64,000 nucleotides of DNA from the NCBI GenBank assembly GCA_017548985.1, contig JAFYYW010000021.1, positions 1 to 64,000 of the forward strand. Reading direction: 5' to 3'. This document shows, piece after piece, positions 43,160 to 52,347 of the stretch (its first letter is position 1; the number at the start of each line of letters is the position of its first letter). The DNA is from Bacteroidales bacterium. Its GTDB lineage: Bacteria > Bacteroidota > Bacteroidia > Bacteroidales > UBA932. The notes under the pieces were generated by a model. It made no database searches, had not been told where the DNA came from, and saw only the letters and a program-made list of their open reading frames with translations. The translations under genes and the position numbers were made by a program.

Positions 43160-45267
43160 TTCAATCCAATTGTCACACTCGTTCCGGGAGCGACCTTCTG
43201 TCCGGCCTTGGGGACCTGTGAGGTCACATGGCCTGTCCCGGAATATATGCACCTCAAACCGCTGTTCTCTATCATGTACATCGCGTCCTTCAGTCCAAGG
43301 CCCTTGACGTCAGGCACGACAGGTTCCTTCGGGTCGACGTAAGAAGGCAATGTAGCCTGGACCTCCATCTTCGGTATAGTGGTCTTGGGTTCCAGGGTCT
43401 CACCCCAAGAGGGATCGAGCGAATAGAGAGCGTCCACGATCTCCCGCATAGCCGCCGCGGGAAGCACACCGCCGTAGACACTGCCCCTGATCAGAAAAGA
43501 CTTGAGGCAGATTATGGCGCTGTACTTGGGATCATCGGCGGGGAAGAATCCAACGAAGGTCGCCAGGTTGTGGTAGCTGCCGTCCCTTGTCACATAAGGT
43601 GAGCTCATCCCGTATTTCTTGATCTCCTCTCCGGAGAGGACCTGCCTTGAGGTTCCGGTCTTTCCTGCCACCTGCATTTTGGCTCCTCCGAGCCTGCGGG
43701 CAGCGGTTCCACCGTCCTGGGTCACAGCCTTCATCGCTCTGAGCAGTGTGTCGGCCGTCGCTTTCGAGCATATTGAGGCGTTGAGGACTGATGGTCCCTT
43801 CTTGGTCTTCACGACACCATTCTTCTCGATGCTCTCGACGAGGTAAGGCTTCATCATCTTTCCCTTGTTGGCGACGGCGTTGTAGAAGGTCAGGATATGG
43901 AGCGGAGTCTCTTTGACAGCGTAACCCATGGCCACTGAGCCCAGGTCGGTGGGACTCCACATCGGGGAGTCCGGATTGGGAATCTCCGGCACCTGGAGAC
44001 CGTCAAGGTCAAAGTCGAAGGCCTGGCCCAACTTATAGAGATACAGTTTGTCAAGGAACTTCTTGGGATTGTCGGCGTAGTTCTTCACCGCCAGGTAACG
44101 GAAGACATAGTTGGAGGAGATCTCGAATCCATGAAGTATCGAGATGTCCTTCATTCCGAGCACATGGTCGTCCTGGGGATAACCCGGGATTATTCCGTTG
44201 TTGGTGGGGATACGGTCATCCAGGGATTTGATCACACCGTCCTCGAGCGCGGTCATCAGGGTGGTCGCCTTGAAAACCGAGCCCGGCTCTGAGCTGAGTC
44301 CGATCGCCATGTTGTAGGTCTCGTTGAGGCTCCAGTCAGTGGAATCCCTGACGAGATTGACCATGGAGCGGATCGCCCCAGTCTTGACATCCATTATGAT
44401 GGCGCAACCCATCTCGATGGATTTATCCTCCTCAATCTGCCTGCGGAGGGCCCTGTCGACGATGTCCTGCATCGTGATGTCGAGTGTGGTCCTAACGTCA
44501 AGTCCATCCTCGGGCTTGACATAGAGGCTGTCATAGTTCTGGATCCTCTCCTTGTTGTCAGTTGGCCTGAGCCACATCTCTCCTTCCTTCCCGTGGAGGA
44601 CATAGTCATACTTGCCTTCCAGGCCTATGTGGTTGTTGCCATTGGAATTGCTGTTGTCCTTGACGTATCCGATCGTCCTGACGGCAAGTTTCCCGTAGGG
44701 ATATTGGCGGGAATCCTTCTTCACGACGATGACTCCGCTGCGGTACTGCCCTTCCTCCATCAAGGGAAGTTTCTGTATGCGAAGCAGGGTCTCCCTGTCG
44801 ATGGGATGGCCGAGCCGCATGTACTTGTTCCCGTCCTTACGGCCTTTCTGGATCATTTTCCAGTAGTTTTCCCCGTCAGCGTCCATCTCGGCGGCGAGAC
44901 CTTTGGCGAACTGTTTGGCTTTTGCCTGCCATTCTTCCTCCATCTTCTTGCCTTCAGAGCCCTGATCCTGGAAGTAATCCTTGCGGACAGTGCAATCCAT
45001 GAACAATTCATATAGGGGAGTGGACATCGCCAGCAGTTTCCCGTCGCAGCCGATTATCGCGCCTCGCTCAGGGTCGATGACAGTTTTTGAGCTTGCCGGC
45101 CTGAAATATTTCTCAATTGTCTTGTCCGGTTTCCAGAACCACTGGATATAGGCGATCCTGCCGACCAGGATCACCGAGAGGATCAGGAAGGCGGCATAGA
45201 GATAGTACAGGATCATTCCAATCCTGTCCCTCTCCTTCTTCGTCGAATTCTGACTCTGTGTCGCCAT
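43156..45267 (-). CDS. ftsI: Septal class B penicillin-binding protein (FtsI/PBP3) with PASTA domain
   Basis: 703 residues. One membrane helix (about 15-36), the PBP dimerisation domain to about residue 270, and a transpeptidase domain with the active Ser in EPGSVFKATT (SxxK), EISSNYVF (SxN), and AGKTGTSRQV (KTG). The final 65 residues form a PASTA domain beginning VVPDVKGLGLKDAM, as in other Bacteroidetes FtsI and unlike E. coli. It cross-links septal peptidoglycan with FtsW. ftsL lies 9 bp upstream. Confidence 0.95.
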   Translation of the reverse strand: MATQSQNSTKKERDRIGMILYYLYAAFLILSVILVGRIAYIQWFWKPDKTIEKYFRPASSKTVIDPERGAIIGCDGKLLAMSTPLYELFMDCTVRKDYFQDQGSEGKKMEEEWQAKAKQFAKGLAAEMDADGENYWKMIQKGRKDGNKYMRLGHPIDRETLLRIQKLPLMEEGQYRSGVIVVKKDSRQYPYGKLAVRTIGYVKDNSNSNGNNHIGLEGKYDYVLHGKEGEMWLRPTDNKERIQNYDSLYVKPEDGLDVRTTLDITMQDIVDRALRRQIEEDKSIEMGCAIIMDVKTGAIRSMVNLVRDSTDWSLNETYNMAIGLSSEPGSVFKATTLMTALEDGVIKSLDDRIPTNNGIIPGYPQDDHVLGMKDISILHGFEISSNYVFRYLAVKNYADNPKKFLDKLYLYKLGQAFDFDLDGLQVPEIPNPDSPMWSPTDLGSVAMGYAVKETPLHILTFYNAVANKGKMMKPYLVESIEKNGVVKTKKGPSVLNASICSKATADTLLRAMKAVTQDGGTAARRLGGAKMQVAGKTGTSRQVLSGEEIKKYGMSSPYVTRDGSYHNLATFVGFFPADDPKYSAIICLKSFLIRGSVYGGVLPAAAMREIVDALYSLDPSWGETLEPKTTIPKMEVQATLPSYVDPKEPVVPDVKGLGLKDAMYMIENSGLRCIYSGTGHVTSQVPKAGQKVAPGTSVTIGLK

Positions 45268-45276
45268 CTCTTTGTC

Positions 45277-45651
45277 CTATTTTAACTTATCGGCGGGTTT
45301 CTGGGGGATGGTAAGTTCCGAACCCTTCTCCCGAAGCATGTCTTCAATCTTGCTCATTTTGCCCATCGAGGCTAGCTCGACGGTCTTCTGGGCGTGGTAT
45401 ATCTCAGTGTCCTGCAGGACCTTCCGGTTCTCCTCCACTCTTGTCAATGTCTTCTCTATCTTGAGGCTCAGCCATATACTTACCCAGAAGAGGAAGAAGG
45501 TGTAGATAATGTGGATGAAGTACTTGCCCACATGCAACCTCAGGAGGAACTCACCCCTGATGGCCGCCAGGAAAGCGTTTTTCAGCCACAGGCCCACATC
45601 GGCCAGTTTCCATTTCCTATGTTCCTTCTCTCCCAGCATCTTATCTTCCAA
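45277..45651 (-). CDS. FtsL-like bitopic division protein
   Basis: 124 residues; the first ATG (45651) overlaps the rsmH stop, and a second in frame at 45639 is also possible. One membrane helix at about 45-67 (YFIHIIYTFFLFWVSIWLSL) is followed by a coiled coil (about 68-110), the size and topology of FtsL. Sequence similarity to FtsL is weak, so the call rests on position between rsmH and ftsI plus topology. The cytosolic stretch of about 43 residues is longer than in E. coli FtsL. A partner such as FtsB is not encoded here. Confidence 0.75.
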   Translation of the reverse strand: MEDKMLGEKEHRKWKLADVGLWLKNAFLAAIRGEFLLRLHVGKYFIHIIYTFFLFWVSIWLSLKIEKTLTRVEENRKVLQDTEIYHAQKTVELASMGKMSKIEDMLREKGSELTIPQKPADKLK

Positions 45652-46591
45652 CGTTTCGGGTTATCTTCCTGGCCACCCGGAGTTTGGCGCTCCTGGCCCT
45701 GGTGTTGGACGCTATCTCGTCCTCTTCCGGGGTGACAGGCTTCCTGTTCACAGCTTCCATAGGAGCGATAGCGACTCCGAACATGTCCTTGTTCTCCTTC
45801 CCGTCAATCCTTCCGCACTTGATAAAGTTCTTCACCATCCTGTCCTCCAGGGAGTGGTAGGTGATGACCGCCAGCAATCCTCCTTCCTTCAGGGTGGCGG
45901 GAGCGCCCTCGAGGAATTTCTCCAGGGAGCGCATCTCGTGGTTGACCTCGATCCTCAAGGCCTGATAGACCTTGGCGAGGTACTTGTGCTCGGCGAATTT
46001 CGGCAGGACCGGGGCGATCGCCTTGTCAAGTTCCCCTGTGGTCTCAATCCTGGCGTTTGACCTGGACGAGGCCACAAGAGCGGCGACTTTCCCTGAGTTC
46101 TCGACCTCGCCGTAGATTCTGAATATCCTTTCCAAATCTTCTTGCGGATACTCGTTCACCACGTCGGCTGCTGTCTGTCCACCTTCCTGGTTCATACGCA
46201 TATCCAGAGGAGCGTCATACCTGAAAGAGAAACCCCTTCCCGCCGTGTCAAACTGGTGGGATGAGACTCCGAGATCAGCCAGGATACCGTCCAGGCCTTC
46301 CTCAAGCCTCTCTCTGAGATCCTCCCTCTCATGGGCGATCTGAAGAATGAAGTTCCGGATGAAACGGAAATCTCCCCGCACCATGGTCAGCCTCTTGTCG
46401 TCGATACTGTTCTTTAAAGCGTCGGCGTCACGATCGAAGGCGATGACGTGACCGTCTTCATTTAAGCGTGAAAGGATTCCGGCGGTGTGACCACCGCCTC
46501 CGAATGTGACGTCAGCGTATATTCCTGAAGGGTTTTTGACGAGAGCGTCAAGCGTCTCGCCAAACATGACCGGAGTATGGTAAACAGACAT
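45641..46591 (-). CDS. rsmH: 16S rRNA m4C1402 N4-methyltransferase
   Basis: 316 residues. Formerly MraW; it methylates C1402 of 16S rRNA using SAM. The N-terminus YHTPVMFGETLDAL, the SAM motif YADVTFGGGGHTAGIL, DGILADLGVSSHQFD, and the C-terminal ITYHSLEDRMVKNF are diagnostic. It follows mraZ by 11 bp and overlaps the ftsL-like gene. Confidence 0.97.
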   Translation of the reverse strand: MSVYHTPVMFGETLDALVKNPSGIYADVTFGGGGHTAGILSRLNEDGHVIAFDRDADALKNSIDDKRLTMVRGDFRFIRNFILQIAHEREDLRERLEEGLDGILADLGVSSHQFDTAGRGFSFRYDAPLDMRMNQEGGQTAADVVNEYPQEDLERIFRIYGEVENSGKVAALVASSRSNARIETTGELDKAIAPVLPKFAEHKYLAKVYQALRIEVNHEMRSLEKFLEGAPATLKEGGLLAVITYHSLEDRMVKNFIKCGRIDGKENKDMFGVAIAPMEAVNRKPVTPEEDEIASNTRARSAKLRVARKITRNVGR

Positions 46592-46602
46592 TTCCGACCC
46601 TC

Positions 46603-47055
46603 CTACCTCTCTTGAGACAGCTGGCCGGCAATATTCAAGAATTCCTCGTTCGAGATCTCGCTGGCCTCGTAATTTTCCTTGGCCCAGATCTCTATCTTGT
46701 AATCGTTGCCCGAGAAGACCACCTCTTTCGTTACACCAATAGACTCCAGAAGCTTCTTGGGGATAGAGACGCGTCCGAGCTTCGGGTCAGGTTCGACCAC
46801 GGCGCGGCCACGCATGTACTCTCTCCAGAAAGCGGCGTGAGCACGATTAAAGATATTAAGTTTCGACTTGACCTTCTCAGATTGGCGCTCCCACTCCTCG
46901 AAGGTGTACATCTCGAGGCAGGAAGTGAAGATGTCTTTCTTCACAACGAACCTCATGTCACCTTCGGGATCCATCAAAGATTTGAACGGCGCCGGGAAGA
47001 CAACTCTTCCCTTGTCGTCTATCTTCGAAGTGTATTCGCCGATGAATGTGATCAT
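46603..47055 (-). CDS. mraZ: Division/cell-wall cluster transcriptional regulator MraZ
   Basis: 150 residues with two SpoVT/AbrB-type halves. The first begins FIGEYTSKIDDKGRVVFPA and the second DPKLGRVSIPKKLL, each with the DxxGR/PxxL signature of the family. In other bacteria MraZ binds repeats ahead of its own gene. Here the upstream region is short (about 150 bp). A set of GTGG or TGGG repeats is not obvious, so autoregulation is possible but not supported by a visible site. Confidence 0.96.
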   Translation of the reverse strand: MITFIGEYTSKIDDKGRVVFPAPFKSLMDPEGDMRFVVKKDIFTSCLEMYTFEEWERQSEKVKSKLNIFNRAHAAFWREYMRGRAVVEPDPKLGRVSIPKKLLESIGVTKEVVFSGNDYKIEIWAKENYEASEISNEEFLNIAGQLSQER

Positions 47056-47084
47056 GTCTTAAAATTCGCCTTTCACGCTGACCA

Positions 47085-47092
47085 CAAAGATA
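47085..47092 (-). promoter_or_regulatory. -7 promoter box for the division cluster (mraZ)
   Basis: The plus strand reads CAAAGATA (TATCTTTG on minus), about 30 nt before the mraZ ATG. It is the only clear promoter box visible ahead of the 15-gene run. Confidence 0.6.
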
Positions 47093-47162
47093 AGAATAAT
47101 TTTCCACTTTATTCCACCGGCTTACATTTTTTTCCACAATTTTATTCACATCCCATAACAAA

Positions 47163-47192
47163 AAACCTCCGCCTTTTCAAAAGCGGAGGTTT
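47163..47192 (-). terminator. Intrinsic terminator after the GH33 sialidase gene
   Basis: AAACCTCCGC (47163-47172) pairs with GCGGAGGTTT (47183-47192). On the minus strand the stem is followed by TTTTTT, and it lies 20 nt after the sialidase stop. It insulates the sialidase transcript from the division cluster. Confidence 0.85.
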
Positions 47193-47211
47193 GTGACTTT
47201 GGAATGATGCT

Positions 47212-48783
47212 TTATTGTATGTCTTTAATCTTGACTATCTGGTACACCAGGTGGGACTGGCTGCCTTCGTAGAGGATTCCTACGGTATCATCGTCTATCA
47301 TAGCCATGCAGGAATATCCCCAACCACCTTCCTCGTCGAGGAGGAGCGAGCGGTTCCAGGTCTTGCCTAAATCGTCGCTCGCTTTGATAGTGAACATGTT
47401 CCGGGTCACTTTGGATTCAGGATTGGCGAACAGGAGGACATCTCCGGCCTTCAGGATACTGGCCTGGCAGACCGGCTCGATCAGGGTGTTGTTGGAGACA
47501 TGGGGAGTCCAGGTCTTTCCCAGGTCGGAGGAAACATAAACTTTCCTGGCGCGATCCTCACTGCCATGATTGCGCATATTTAGCATCAAGACCCCAGGAG
47601 AAATCTCGGCTACCTGATCCTCACAGACATGGTTCACGGCCATGCTGGACACATGCCAGGTCGCGCCGTGATCCTTGCTGTAGATTATTCCGGCGGAAGG
47701 GACCTTGTCTTTGTCCCATTCCTGGATCGGCACGACAAGAGTCCCGTCTGACATCGTGATTCCGCAACCTGGCCCTTGGAACAGGGTTGAGCTGGCGGGA
47801 TCCTTCACCAATGGTGTAATGCTGACGGGCTTGGACCAGGTTTTACCCTCATCGGTGCTCTTGGCCATAACCAGTTGGGCGACATCAATCGGATCAAAAC
47901 CGGTCGCGGACGCGAATATTGAGGATTTGCCCTCTAGACCGTGTGACCAGATGGCGAACACATAGATATCTCCTGTCACTTCATCGACAAGGACGCAGGG
48001 ATCTCCGGTGCCGTTCTGATCCTTTGGCAAGCCGCCGTATTCACCCATATCCAGCGCCACTCCCATCTTGCTCCATGTCCGTCCGCCGTCCTTGCTGGTC
48101 TGGAAACCGATGTCAATGTCCGCTTGAAGGTCATAATACGTGTTCCAGCGGATGTCATAGACCGCTATCAGGTTCCCCGATTTCATCCTGGCCAGGCCGG
48201 GGATGCGATAAGTGTCGACCCCGTCATCGCCATGATTGCGGAAAGCCTGGGCGTAACGCCTGCCAGAAGATGGGCCATTCTCATCTATGGAAACCTTTGT
48301 CCCGTCCAGGGTTATTGACTTCACCCCGCAGGAGAATGTGCTGGCCAGATCAACTTTTTTGGAGGCGATATTAAGGCTGATATAGAAGTGGTTATCCCCT
48401 TTGATCAAAGGCCTGTCGAAAGAAAGCCTTACCAAATCTGATTTCGGCTTGACCTTGCTTTCGATGAAAGTCGACCTCGGTGAGTACCAATCCTCCTGCC
48501 CCGCACCCCAATAATTGTAGTGTGACTTCATCACGTTTGACTTGGTCCTTGACATAATAGGGGAGATAGTGCCGATATATACAAGGCGGATGTCCTTGAT
48601 CGCGTTGAGTGGAATGCCCTCCAACGCGACCTCCACCTCACCGGAGGCCTGCCGGGCGCTCTCGCTCGGGATCACGATCTCTGAAACCACATTATACTCA
48701 CGATCCACTATGACCGGAACCCTTGGATTGTACACGCCGACGGTCACCGCCGCCAGAAGTGTGGAAAGAATACAAGTTATCAT
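47212..48783 (-). CDS. Exo-alpha-sialidase (GH33), secreted
   Basis: 523 residues with a short signal-like N-terminus (about 1-15). An N-terminal beta-sandwich (Sialidase_N-like, about 20-180) precedes a GH33 propeller with the arginine-triad motif TYRIPGLA, VYDIRWN near it, and five Asp boxes: TSKDGGRTW, STDEGKTW, SKDHGATW, SSDLGKTW and SDDLGKTW. It cleaves terminal sialic acid from glycoconjugates. An intact RIP motif and catalytic region suggest activity. No SusC/D or sialic-acid catabolic genes lie next to it here. It terminates at a strong hairpin. Confidence 0.88.
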   Translation of the reverse strand: MITCILSTLLAAVTVGVYNPRVPVIVDREYNVVSEIVIPSESARQASGEVEVALEGIPLNAIKDIRLVYIGTISPIMSRTKSNVMKSHYNYWGAGQEDWYSPRSTFIESKVKPKSDLVRLSFDRPLIKGDNHFYISLNIASKKVDLASTFSCGVKSITLDGTKVSIDENGPSSGRRYAQAFRNHGDDGVDTYRIPGLARMKSGNLIAVYDIRWNTYYDLQADIDIGFQTSKDGGRTWSKMGVALDMGEYGGLPKDQNGTGDPCVLVDEVTGDIYVFAIWSHGLEGKSSIFASATGFDPIDVAQLVMAKSTDEGKTWSKPVSITPLVKDPASSTLFQGPGCGITMSDGTLVVPIQEWDKDKVPSAGIIYSKDHGATWHVSSMAVNHVCEDQVAEISPGVLMLNMRNHGSEDRARKVYVSSDLGKTWTPHVSNNTLIEPVCQASILKAGDVLLFANPESKVTRNMFTIKASDDLGKTWNRSLLLDEEGGWGYSCMAMIDDDTVGILYEGSQSHLVYQIVKIKDIQ

Positions 48784-48816
48784 GGTTTAAAAATAGTAAA
48801 AATTCTGGCGAATTCC

Positions 48817-48824
48817 TATCTTTA
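48817..48824 (+). promoter_or_regulatory. Near-consensus -7 box close to the S9 peptidase gene
   Basis: TATCTTTA differs from TAnnTTTG in the final base and ends 6 nt before the ATG at 48831. If the true start is ATG at 48876 or 48885, the leader is about 50-60 nt instead. Confidence 0.4.
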
Positions 48825-48830
48825 CATATT

Positions 48831-50930
48831 ATGAGTACTTCTATCCCCAAGAATTCCAATGTCATTCGCCCGTTAATGACGGGAATGGCCTTCCTGTTAT
48901 GTTCGCTTCTTTCCGCCCAGACCTTTGAGAAGGGTTTTGACGAGTTGTATGAGAAGAAGGCGGATTTCCTCTCCGAAGCCGGGAAGACAGTCTATAAAGG
49001 TGTCGTCCAACCGGTTTGGAGAGACTCGGGTTCTTTCTTGTTCAGCACTTCAACCTCTGACAGCGTGAAGGTCTTCGATGTCGATCTTCAGGGCAAAACC
49101 ATCAAGGAAACGACTGAAAATGAGCTTGATGAGCTTCGGAAAAATCTTCGTAGGGGGTATTATGACCCTTCTGACGAGAGCATGTACGCGAGGGGTGAGA
49201 AGAGGCCGGTGAAATCTCCTGACGGGAAGTTGGAGGCCGTTTTCCGGGATAACAATATCTGGATCCGGGAAGCGGGATCCGATGAATCCGGCCGGCAGCT
49301 TAGTTTCGACGGAACGGACCAGGACCGCTATGACAGGGTGCTGTGGTCTCCTGATTCCAAGAAACTCGCCGCATTCAGGAAAGAGGTCATAAAGGAGAGG
49401 CAGATCCTTCTGAGGAATTCCCGTCCCACCGAACAGGTCCAACCGGAATACAAGTGGCTCGACTACGCCAAGCCGGGCGACGCGCTTCCGCAGGTGACAC
49501 CGGCGTTATTTAATGTGGAATCGATGACATGGATTCCTCTTGAGACAGGCAAATGGCCGAACCAGTATTTCTTGACCATGGGCCGCTGGTCGCCTGATTC
49601 AGAATTCTTCACTTTTGAATATAACCAAAGAGGTCACCAATTGTACCAGCTGGTAGCGGTTGATGGCTCGACCGGGAAGAGCCGGGTAATCGCTGAGGAG
49701 AAATCCGGGACCTTCGTGTATTATTACGACCTTTACCGCTATTATTTCAAGGACGGGAACCATATCCTCTGGATCTCAGAGAGGGATGACTGGCGTCATC
49801 TCTACATGATCGACACCAGAACCGGCTCCGCCAGGCAGCTCACAAAAGGGGAGTGGAACGTCAGGGAGATACACAAGGTGGATGAGGATGGAGGATATGT
49901 CCTGATGAATGTTAACGGACTCCATGCGTCTGAGGGGGAAGATCCTTATAATAAGCACCTTGTTCGTCTTGATCTCTCCACCGGACGGATCACGGACCTG
50001 ACTCCTGAGAACGCGAACCACACTGTGAGCTTCAATAAGGAATTCTCCTCTTTCGTGGACAATTATTCACGGCCGGACAGTCCCAATGTGTGCGTCGCGC
50101 GCTCAGCGTCAGATGGTTCCGTGATAATGGAGATCCAGCGGCAGGACATCTCAGGCATCCTTGCCAAAGGTTACACGATGCCTATCGTGTTCAAGGCCAA
50201 GGGAAGGGACGGTGTGACCGACATCTGGGGCACGATTTATCTCCCGTACAAGTTCGACAAAAAGAAGAAGTATCCTGTCATTGAATATATCTATGCCGGT
50301 CCTCATGACTCCCATGTTGTCAAGGACTTCCGTCCGGAAATGCGTTTCTCGAAACTTCTCGAGCTGGGTTTCGCCGTCGTGAGTATTGACGGGATGGGGA
50401 CTGACAATCGATCGAAATCTTTCCAAGATGTATGTTGGAGGAATATCAAGGATGCCGGCTTCCCGGACAGGATACTATGGATAAAGGCCGCCGCGGCGAA
50501 ATACAAATTCTTGGACATCAGCGAAGTTGGAATATATGGTTATTCGGCCGGAGGACAGAACACCCTCTCTGCCCTACTTTTCTATCCGGAGTTCTATAAG
50601 GTCGGTGTGGCTTTGTGCGGTTGCCACGACAACAGGATGGACAAGATGTGGTGGAACGAGCAGTGGATGGGTTATCCGATCGGTCCATGGTACAGTGAGA
50701 ACTCAAATGTTGACAACGCCTGGAGGCTGGAGGGCAAACTTTTGCTGGTCAATGGGGAGATGGATGACAATGTGGATCCCGCCTCAACGCTTCAGGTTGT
50801 GGCTGAGCTTGTTAAGCACGGGAAGTATTTCGAGCAGATGTTCCTTCCTGGTCATTCCCATAACCTTGGATCGGATTATATCAACAAACGTGTATTTGAG
50901 TTTTTTTGGAAGAACATTCCTCGGAAATGA
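48831..50930 (+). CDS. S9-family dipeptidyl peptidase (DPP IV-like), secreted
   Basis: 699 residues from the ATG at 48831; a start at 48876 would give a more compact signal peptide, since the hydrophobic core is [11 protein letters not shown]. An N-terminal DPPIV_N eight-bladed propeller (about 90-470) precedes the alpha/beta-hydrolase domain. The catalytic Ser lies in GYSAGG, the Asp in [10 protein letters not shown], and the His in PGHSHNLG. It removes N-terminal dipeptides, with Pro or Ala at position 2 in typical members, from periplasmic or external peptides. It leads a plus-strand run with GT2 25 bp downstream. Confidence 0.9.
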   Translation: MSTSIPKNSNVIRPLMTGMAFLLCSLLSAQTFEKGFDELYEKKADFLSEAGKTVYKGVVQPVWRDSGSFLFSTSTSDSVKVFDVDLQGKTIKETTENELDELRKNLRRGYYDPSDESMYARGEKRPVKSPDGKLEAVFRDNNIWIREAGSDESGRQLSFDGTDQDRYDRVLWSPDSKKLAAFRKEVIKERQILLRNSRPTEQVQPEYKWLDYAKPGDALPQVTPALFNVESMTWIPLETGKWPNQYFLTMGRWSPDSEFFTFEYNQRGHQLYQLVAVDGSTGKSRVIAEEKSGTFVYYYDLYRYYFKDGNHILWISERDDWRHLYMIDTRTGSARQLTKGEWNVREIHKVDEDGGYVLMNVNGLHASEGEDPYNKHLVRLDLSTGRITDLTPENANHTVSFNKEFSSFVDNYSRPDSPNVCVARSASDGSVIMEIQRQDISGILAKGYTMPIVFKAKGRDGVTDIWGTIYLPYKFDKKKKYPVIEYIYAGPHDSHVVKDFRPEMRFSKLLELGFAVVSIDGMGTDNRSKSFQDVCWRNIKDAGFPDRILWIKAAAAKYKFLDISEVGIYGYSAGGQNTLSALLFYPEFYKVGVALCGCHDNRMDKMWWNEQWMGYPIGPWYSENSNVDNAWRLEGKLLLVNGEMDDNVDPASTLQVVAELVKHGKYFEQMFLPGHSHNLGSDYINKRVFEFFWKNIPRK

Positions 50931-50955
50931 TTAAATTCGCGTAGTATTGACCCGG

Positions 50956-51690
50956 ATGAACAAAACAGCGGACTACGAATTTACGATTATCGTTCCCGTA
51001 TTCAATGAGGAAGATAACCTCCAGAGGCTGGAGGAACGTTTGTCCGCCTTCCTTCCGGAAAGTTCCAGAAAAGCTTGCGTATTGTTTGTGGACGATGGGT
51101 CCCATGATGGGAGTCTGTCTGGAATAAAGGACATCTGTTCGAGGCGACAAGATTTCTATTATATCTCATTTGAGAAGAACGCCGGTCTCTCCGCAGCGTT
51201 GAAGGCCGGTTTTGATTATGCTGAGTCAGGACTTGTAGGTTATATAGATGCCGATCTACAGACAGATCCTGAGGATTTCAACTTGTTGCTTCAGGAAATA
51301 GATGGTTATTCAATGGTCATAGGGATACGGGCTGGAAGAAAAGACTCCTGGTTCAAAAACGCCCAGTCAAAGATAGCCAATGGTTTCCGCAGGATGATGA
51401 CACATGACGGGGCTGCCGACACAGGTTGCCCGCTGAAGGTGATACACACCGATGTGGCGAAGAGGATACCGATGTTCAACGGGATGCACAGGTTCTTGCC
51501 TGCCCTGGTGCTCCTTCAAGATGGCGCGTCTTATAAACAAGTGCCAGTCAAGCACTTCCCCCGTGTGGCTGGCAAGTCAAAATACCATCTCTGGAACAGG
51601 TTCTGGGGACCATTGGCAGATTGTTTCGCTTACCGTTGGATGAAACGCCGATATCTTTATTATAAGGTCGCTGAAAGCAGTATTGATTGA
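50956..51690 (+). CDS. Family 2 glycosyltransferase, DPM1-like
   Basis: 244 residues from ATG at 50956 (an in-frame TTG lies 9 nt upstream). GT-A motifs: IIVPVFNEEDNLQ, FVDDGSHDGS and GYIDADLQTDPED with the DxD metal site. It has no C-terminal membrane helices, unlike ArnC/GtrB, and resembles soluble dolichyl/undecaprenyl-phosphate mannose or aminosugar transferases. It is next to a LAB_N protein and a GT39, so it probably makes the polyprenyl-phosphate-linked sugar donor used by the GT39. The sugar is unknown. Confidence 0.88.
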   Translation: MNKTADYEFTIIVPVFNEEDNLQRLEERLSAFLPESSRKACVLFVDDGSHDGSLSGIKDICSRRQDFYYISFEKNAGLSAALKAGFDYAESGLVGYIDADLQTDPEDFNLLLQEIDGYSMVIGIRAGRKDSWFKNAQSKIANGFRRMMTHDGAADTGCPLKVIHTDVAKRIPMFNGMHRFLPALVLLQDGASYKQVPVKHFPRVAGKSKYHLWNRFWGPLADCFAYRWMKRRYLYYKVAESSID

Positions 51691-51693
51691 CGG

Positions 51694-52347
51694 ATGAACG
51701 GAATAGCGCATTGGATAGTATACTCGATCGGCTTTGCCGCACAGTCCTTCTTCGCCGGAAGGACCGCGTTCCAATGGCTTGATTCCGAACGGAAGCATAC
51801 AGTGACTTCCCCCTCCGCTTATTGGGGGCTCAGTGTGGCCGGCGCTTTCCTGATGTTCATTTACGGAGTCTTGAGGGATGATTTCTCAATAGTCCTCGGG
51901 CAACTCATATCCTATTCCGTTTATTTGTGGAATCTGGATATCAAGGGTGTTTGGAGGCGGATCGGGAAGTTGGTAAAGGTGGTTTTGCTCCTGACACCGG
52001 TCATCGCGATAGTCCTCTTGCTCCGCGATGCCGGGAGTGTATTTGACAATATGTTCAGAAATGAGAGCATACCTCTCGGTCTTGTCATTTTCGGATCCGC
52101 CGGGCAGGTGATTTTCACCTTACGGTTCGTCTACCAATGGTTCTATTCTCATCGCCGCCAAGAGAGCATACTTCCGGCCGGCTTCTGGTTAATCAGTTTG
52201 ATCGGTTCCGGAGTGATCTTGTCTTATGGTATATTCAGGAAAGACCCTGTGCTGATCCTGGGTCAGTCTTTCGGGTTTGTGGCTTATGTGAGAAACCTTA
52301 TGATAGGTTTCAAGAAGAAAGGTGAATATGAGCAGGCCGTCGTTTGA
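51694..52347 (+). CDS. Duplicated LAB_N (lipid-A-disaccharide synthase N-terminal-like) membrane protein
   Basis: 217 residues with about six hydrophobic helices. Two LAB_N repeats are visible: the first (about 5-75) has AFQWLDSERKH and GQLISYSVYLWNL, the second (about 125-205) has RFVYQWFYSHRRQE and GQSFGFVAYVRNL. The second copy keeps the YxRN signature, the first has YLWN. Proteins of this small-multidrug-like fold accompany lipid A modification genes and are thought to help move or modify lipid-linked sugars. Function is inferred from fold and neighbours. Confidence 0.75.
   Translation: MNGIAHWIVYSIGFAAQSFFAGRTAFQWLDSERKHTVTSPSAYWGLSVAGAFLMFIYGVLRDDFSIVLGQLISYSVYLWNLDIKGVWRRIGKLVKVVLLLTPVIAIVLLLRDAGSVFDNMFRNESIPLGLVIFGSAGQVIFTLRFVYQWFYSHRRQESILPAGFWLISLIGSGVILSYGIFRKDPVLILGQSFGFVAYVRNLMIGFKKKGEYEQAVV

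Noticed and set aside
43160..43252. Upstream start for murE at 43252
   Set aside because: It lies within the ftsI PASTA region; the ATG at 43159 matches the family N-terminus and overlaps the ftsI stop.
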